Part shown: positions 60,739 to 64,000 of the stretch, in pieces
Layout of the letters: each line of letters opens with the position of its first letter
Position numbering within the stretch: the stretch's first letter is position 1
Assembly: GCF_030817475.1 (NCBI RefSeq)
Contig: NZ_JAUSZJ010000002.1
Coordinates: 1,479,501-1,543,500 of the forward strand
Source of the DNA: Streptomyces sp. V2I9
GTDB taxonomy: Bacteria; Actinomycetota; Actinomycetes; Streptomycetales; Streptomycetaceae
DNA length: 64,000 nucleotides
Reading direction: 5' to 3'
Translations under genes and position numbers: made by a program
The notes under the pieces: generated by a model
What the model saw: the letters and a program-made list of their open reading frames with translations, nothing else
The model's database searches: none
Told to the model about the DNA's origin: nothing

Positions 60739-61281
60739 ATGCCCTTTCCCGACCTCACCCCCGAGACCGCCCCGCCCGGCTCGCGACGCGCCATGGAGGC
60801 GGTGACGGAGCGGCTGGGCTACCGGCCCGCCGCCATCGCCCGGCTCGCCGCCTCGCCCCACACCCTGGACGGCTTCCTGAAGATCAGCGCGATCTTCGAG
60901 TCCTGCACCCTGGACCCGCTCTCCCGCGAGGTCCTGATCATGACCGTGGCCACGCGCAACGACTGCCACGTCTGCGTCGCGATGCACACCGCGAAGCTGA
61001 CCTCCCTCGGTGCCGGTCCGGCGCTGATCGCCGCCCTGCGCGACCCCGAGGGTCCCGCACTGCCCGACGAACGGCTGGAGACCGTACGGCGGTTCACGCT
61101 GGAGGTGATCGCCTCGGCGGGAGCGGTGGACGACACGGCCCTGCGGGAGTTCCTGGCGTACGGCTACACCGAGCAGAACGCCCTCGAAGTGGTGCTGGGC
61201 ATCGGGGCGTACACCCTCTCGACGCTGGCCAACCGGCTCACGGGCGCCCCGGTGGACGCGCAACTGGCCACGTTCGCCTGA
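60739..61281 (+). CDS. AhpD-like carboxymuconolactone decarboxylase-family protein
   Basis: 180-aa helical protein of the CMD/AhpD superfamily. The redox motif is NDCHVCVAMHTAKL, with CxxC followed by His (CHVCVAMH), as in alkyl-hydroperoxidase D; it starts with DLTPETAPPGSRRAMEAV and ends with ANRLTGAPVDAQLATFA. It likely takes part in peroxide or thiol chemistry. The ATG at 60739 has AAGGAGG 8 bases upstream. With the divergent MarR regulator it makes a typical oxidative-stress pair. Confidence 0.9.
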   Translation: MPFPDLTPETAPPGSRRAMEAVTERLGYRPAAIARLAASPHTLDGFLKISAIFESCTLDPLSREVLIMTVATRNDCHVCVAMHTAKLTSLGAGPALIAALRDPEGPALPDERLETVRRFTLEVIASAGAVDDTALREFLAYGYTEQNALEVVLGIGAYTLSTLANRLTGAPVDAQLATFA

Positions 61282-61444
61282 GAGTCGCGGCCCGGCGGTC
61301 CCCACCGCGCCCCGAGCCGGCCGCACGGCCTCGCGGCCGCCTCCGGACCGCCGGCGACCGGTCGCGGCGCGGGCCGATCCGGCAGCCGTCGTCACCGTCA
61401 CCGGACAGCCACCGGACCGTTCCGCACCACACCCGGAAGCGGGC

Positions 61445-62197
61445 TCAGCGGTGGGCCACGGCAAGGCTCACGACATACGCCTCCTCGACCTCGCCGCCCG
61501 GGAACAGGGCCTCCAGCACTGCCCGTTCGCGGTCGAGGAACGACCGGACCGCCACCGGATCGCCCGTCAGGAAGTCGGAGTAGGCCGCCAGGTTGGCGAT
61601 GTGCCGCTCGATCGGTACGCGGCGGCTCCACGCCACCCGCCGGGTACGGGAGTCGAGCCCGTCGGGCAGCGCGGCCCGGAAGCGGGCCTCATGCGACGGA
61701 ACGGCGGGGGCCTCCACCCCGAAGAACGCCCGCATCCGGTCCTCCTGGCCGACGAGCCACTCCACGGCCGGGTCGCCGTCGTTCCACCACAGGGCGAGCG
61801 CCCCGCCCTCCCGCAGCACCCGGCGGGCCTCCGGGACCGAGCGGGCGGGGTCGGCCCAGTGCCACGACTGGGCATACGTGATCAGGTCCATGGAGCCGGT
61901 CCGCAGCGGCAGGCTGTTCCCGTCGCCCCGGACCAGAGAGACGTCCGGCAGGCTCCGGCGGAACTGTCCGGCCATCCCGTCGCCCGGCTCCACCGCGGTG
62001 ACCTCGGCCCCGCGCCCGTACAGCCGCGCGGTGCCGAGTCCGGTCCCCGCACCGACATCCGCGACCCGAGCGCCCGCGAGCGGCAGCCCGGCCAGTTCCT
62101 CGACGGCGTCGAAGAGGGCCGGCGGACAGGAGGGGCGGTGCGCGTCGCAGGCTGCGGCGACGGCGTCGAAGGAGCGGGCCCGCACAGGATTGGCCAT
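61445..62197 (-). CDS. Class I SAM-dependent methyltransferase
   Basis: 250-aa methyltransferase (UbiE/Methyltransf_11 type). Motif I: GARVADVGAGTGLGTARLY; ribose-binding acidic residue in VTAVEPGDGM; RGDGNSLPLRTGSMDLITYAQSWHWAD is the post-motif II segment typical of this group; VLREGGALALWWND follows. The substrate is unknown. Three ATGs are possible (62209, 62206, 62197); the last, MANPVRARSFDAVAAACDAHRP, best fits the family. No strong ribosome site is seen. It is divergent from the hydrolase gene. Confidence 0.9.
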   Translation of the reverse strand: MANPVRARSFDAVAAACDAHRPSCPPALFDAVEELAGLPLAGARVADVGAGTGLGTARLYGRGAEVTAVEPGDGMAGQFRRSLPDVSLVRGDGNSLPLRTGSMDLITYAQSWHWADPARSVPEARRVLREGGALALWWNDGDPAVEWLVGQEDRMRAFFGVEAPAVPSHEARFRAALPDGLDSRTRRVAWSRRVPIERHIANLAAYSDFLTGDPVAVRSFLDRERAVLEALFPGGEVEEAYVVSLAVAHR

Positions 62198-62316
62198 ACG
62201 GGCCATCATGGTGCCCGGCCATTCTGAGCGCGCCCGGATTTCCGCGACGGAACGGGGGGGGCGGAAGTCGGTGCACGCCCCTGGTCCCCCCGCATACCCG
62301 TCAGTACATTGACACC

Positions 62317-63222
62317 ATGTCTAACACGCAGCCAGCGGCGGTCGCGTCGGAGCGGACGCCTCTCAAGGCCCGCAAGGTGTCCTTCGCCTGGGAGAAGACC
62401 CCTCTGCACTGGGTGCCCGGCGACCCGTTCACCACGCACACCATCAACGTGCTCCACCTCCTGCTCCCGGCCGGGGAGCGCTGGTTCATCCATGTGTACC
62501 GGCAGATACTCCCGTACATCCACGACGACCGGCTCCGCGAGGACGTCATCGGGTTCATCGGGCAGGAGGCGGTGCACTCCCAGGCGCACGACGACGTCCT
62601 GCCGCATCTGCGGGAGTTGGGCCTCGACCCGACCCCGTACACCGCGCAGGTCGACTGGTTCTTCGAGAAGCTGCTCGGCGACCGGACCCTGCCACCGGGG
62701 CGGGCGTCGCGGTGGTGGCTGATGGAGCGGGTGGCGCTGATCGCCGCGATCGAGCACTACACCGCGTTCCTCGGTGACTGGATACTCAACGCCGAGGCAC
62801 TGGACCGCCGTGGCGCGGACCCGACCATGCTGGACCTGCTGCGCTGGCACGGGGCGGAGGAGGTCGAGCACCGGTCGGTGGCCTTCGACGTCTTCATGCA
62901 CGTGGACGGGGGCTACCGGCGGCGGGTGCGCACCTGGGCGACGGCGTTCTCGGCGCTGGTGTTCCTGTGGCAGCGCGGCGTCCGCTTCTTCATGGAGAAC
63001 GACCCGACGCCGCTGGAGGGCAAGGCGTCGTTCAAGGCGTTCCACGCGAGCGGGAAGCAGGGCACGCTGCCCGGCACGGGGGCGATCCTGCGGTCCGTCC
63101 CCACCTATCTGAGCCGGTCCTACCACCCCTCGCAGGAGGGCAGTACGGCCCAGGCCGTGGAGTACCTGACCCGCTCCCCCGCCGCCCTCGCCGCCGAGGC
63201 CGAGACCGCGAAGGGGGCCTGA
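62317..63222 (+). CDS. Predicted metal-dependent hydrolase (PF10118 type)
   Basis: 301-aa helical protein of the family named metal-dependent hydrolase, with ferritin-like arrangement of ligands: ERWFIHVYRQILPYI, FIGQEAVHSQAHDD, ERVALIAAIEHYTAFLGDWIL and HGAEEVEHRSVAFDVF supply paired Glu and His residues for a di-metal centre. The reaction is not known; oxygenase chemistry is also possible given the reductase next door. The ATG at 62317 is certain. The following reductase gene starts 3 bases after its stop, so the two form an operon and probably an electron-transfer couple (inference). Confidence 0.88.
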   Translation: MSNTQPAAVASERTPLKARKVSFAWEKTPLHWVPGDPFTTHTINVLHLLLPAGERWFIHVYRQILPYIHDDRLREDVIGFIGQEAVHSQAHDDVLPHLRELGLDPTPYTAQVDWFFEKLLGDRTLPPGRASRWWLMERVALIAAIEHYTAFLGDWILNAEALDRRGADPTMLDLLRWHGAEEVEHRSVAFDVFMHVDGGYRRRVRTWATAFSALVFLWQRGVRFFMENDPTPLEGKASFKAFHASGKQGTLPGTGAILRSVPTYLSRSYHPSQEGSTAQAVEYLTRSPAALAAEAETAKGA

Positions 63223-63225
63223 CCC

Positions 63226-64000
63226 ATGGCTCTGCCCCGTCTCCGTACCGTCGTGCTGGTCTCGGGCGCGGCACTGCTGACCCGGCGGGCGCTGAAGCGC
63301 CGGATCGCCCGGTCCCCGCTGTGGCCGCTGCCCGCCCTGCCCGAGCCCGTGTCGGGCCACTCGAAGCGGCGCGCGACGGCGGTCCGCCGGCTGCTCATCA
63401 CCGGGCGGACCGTGATCGCCGACGGCGTCGTCCAACTCCGGCTGGAGGGACCCGATCTGCCTTCCTGGACGCCCGGTGCCCATCTGGACCTGGTGCTGCC
63501 GTCCGGTCTGGTGCGCCAGTACTCGCTGTGCGGCGATCCGGAGGACTCCGGGGCCTACACGGTGGCGACGCGGCTGGTCGCGGACGGCCGGGGCGGTTCG
63601 CGGGAGGTGCACGAGCAGCTCCAGGAGGGCCTGGAGGTCGAGGTGCGCGGGCCGCGCAACCGCTTCCCGCTGGCCGAGGCCCCGGCGTACCTCTTCGTCG
63701 TCGGCGGCATCGGCATCACCCCGGTCCTGCCGATGCTGCGGGCGCTGGCCGCGTCGGGGGCCGACTGGCGGCTGCTGTACGGGGGGCGGTCGCGGGCGTC
63801 GATGCCGTTCCTGGAGGAGATCGAGAAGCTCGGCGCGGACGGGGACCGGGTCACGGTCGTGGCCCGCGACGAGGCCGGGCACCCGGACATCGCGGGGGCG
63901 CTCGCCGGCCTCGCCCCGGGCACCGCCGTGTACTGCTGCGGGCCCGAGCCCCTGATGGACGCGGTCGCCACCGCGCTCCCCGAGGGCTGCGCGCTGCACC
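63226..64000 (+). CDS. PDR/VanB-type flavin and ferredoxin reductase, N-terminal part (3' end outside window)
   Basis: The first 258 codons of an oxidoreductase. After a short hydrophobic stretch (VVLVSGAALLTRRAL) comes a flavin-binding barrel with WTPGAHLDLVLPSGLVRQYSLCGDPED (FMN/FAD contact RxYS) and the NAD domain with LFVVGGIGITPVLPMLRAL and AVYCCGPEPLMDAVATALP. In this family a C-terminal 2Fe-2S plant-type ferredoxin domain follows and is presumably beyond the window. It is coupled to the PF10118 protein (3-base gap) and may feed it electrons. ATG 63226. Confidence 0.9.
   Translation, partial: MALPRLRTVVLVSGAALLTRRALKRRIARSPLWPLPALPEPVSGHSKRRATAVRRLLITGRTVIADGVVQLRLEGPDLPSWTPGAHLDLVLPSGLVRQYSLCGDPEDSGAYTVATRLVADGRGGSREVHEQLQEGLEVEVRGPRNRFPLAEAPAYLFVVGGIGITPVLPMLRALAASGADWRLLYGGRSRASMPFLEEIEKLGADGDRVTVVARDEAGHPDIAGALAGLAPGTAVYCCGPEPLMDAVATALPEGCALH

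Overview
This is a 64 kb stretch of a high-GC, gene-dense chromosome with the codon habits of Streptomyces: third positions nearly always G or C, frequent GTG starts plus a few TTG and probably one CTG, many 4-base start/stop overlaps, and long GC-rich hairpins without U-tracts as terminators. Gene content and order (pspA, cobU-cobT-cobS, pepA, lpd, E2, aceE, lipB, lipA, DUF4191, RDD, glnA, glnII) match the conserved core of Streptomyces. Much of this order is also known from mycobacteria (cobT, cobS, pepB, dlaT, lipB, lipA, glnA1).

Layout. 1-7.2 kb: the end of an unrecognised gene, an AcrB-type RND permease preceded by a NarL-type two-component pair on the same strand, and a PspA-PspAA envelope-stress pair. 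7.5-11.5 kb: a DUF3043 membrane protein, a coupled methyltransferase, an HtrA-like lipoprotein protease and small proteins. 11.5-16 kb: lower-ligand assembly of cobalamin (CobU fused to a degenerate metallo-beta-lactamase-like domain, CobT, CobS). 16-26 kb: leucyl aminopeptidase, then the pyruvate dehydrogenase parts (Lpd, two-lipoyl E2, a GntR regulator, homodimeric E1 AceE) and a WYL regulator. 26-37.4 kb: small enzymes and regulators, lipB-lipA (which make the lipoyl groups the E2 needs) and glnA under two GlnR boxes.

37.5-43.0 kb is an accessory island placed right behind the glnA terminator. It is visibly poorer in G+C, carries a ParB-like protein and a TIR-domain protein preceded by a membrane protein, and ends in three layers of IS5-type elements: a decayed transposase interrupted by an intact element with a programmed frameshift, then another element whose transposase is broken by an 11-bp duplication. 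The TIR/membrane pair is the best candidate here for an undescribed, probably defence-related, system.

43-53.5 kb: a GNAT / chloramphenicol phosphotransferase / HGxxPAAW operon divergent from a MarR regulator, an M55 D-aminopeptidase, an ArsC-like protein, a MocR regulator, an oxidoreductase, and a vWA-domain protein coupled to a partner gene that is frameshifted in a G-run. 53.6-64 kb: glnII with GlnR boxes spaced exactly as at glnA, a 39-codon leader-like ORF before a receiver-less winged-helix regulator, an MMPL exporter, a second two-component pair, a MarR/AhpD-like divergent pair, a methyltransferase, and a metal-dependent hydrolase coupled to a flavin/ferredoxin reductase cut by the window end.

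No rRNA, tRNA, CRISPR array, cobalamin riboswitch or phage integrase was recognised. All family names come from reading translations, not from searches.
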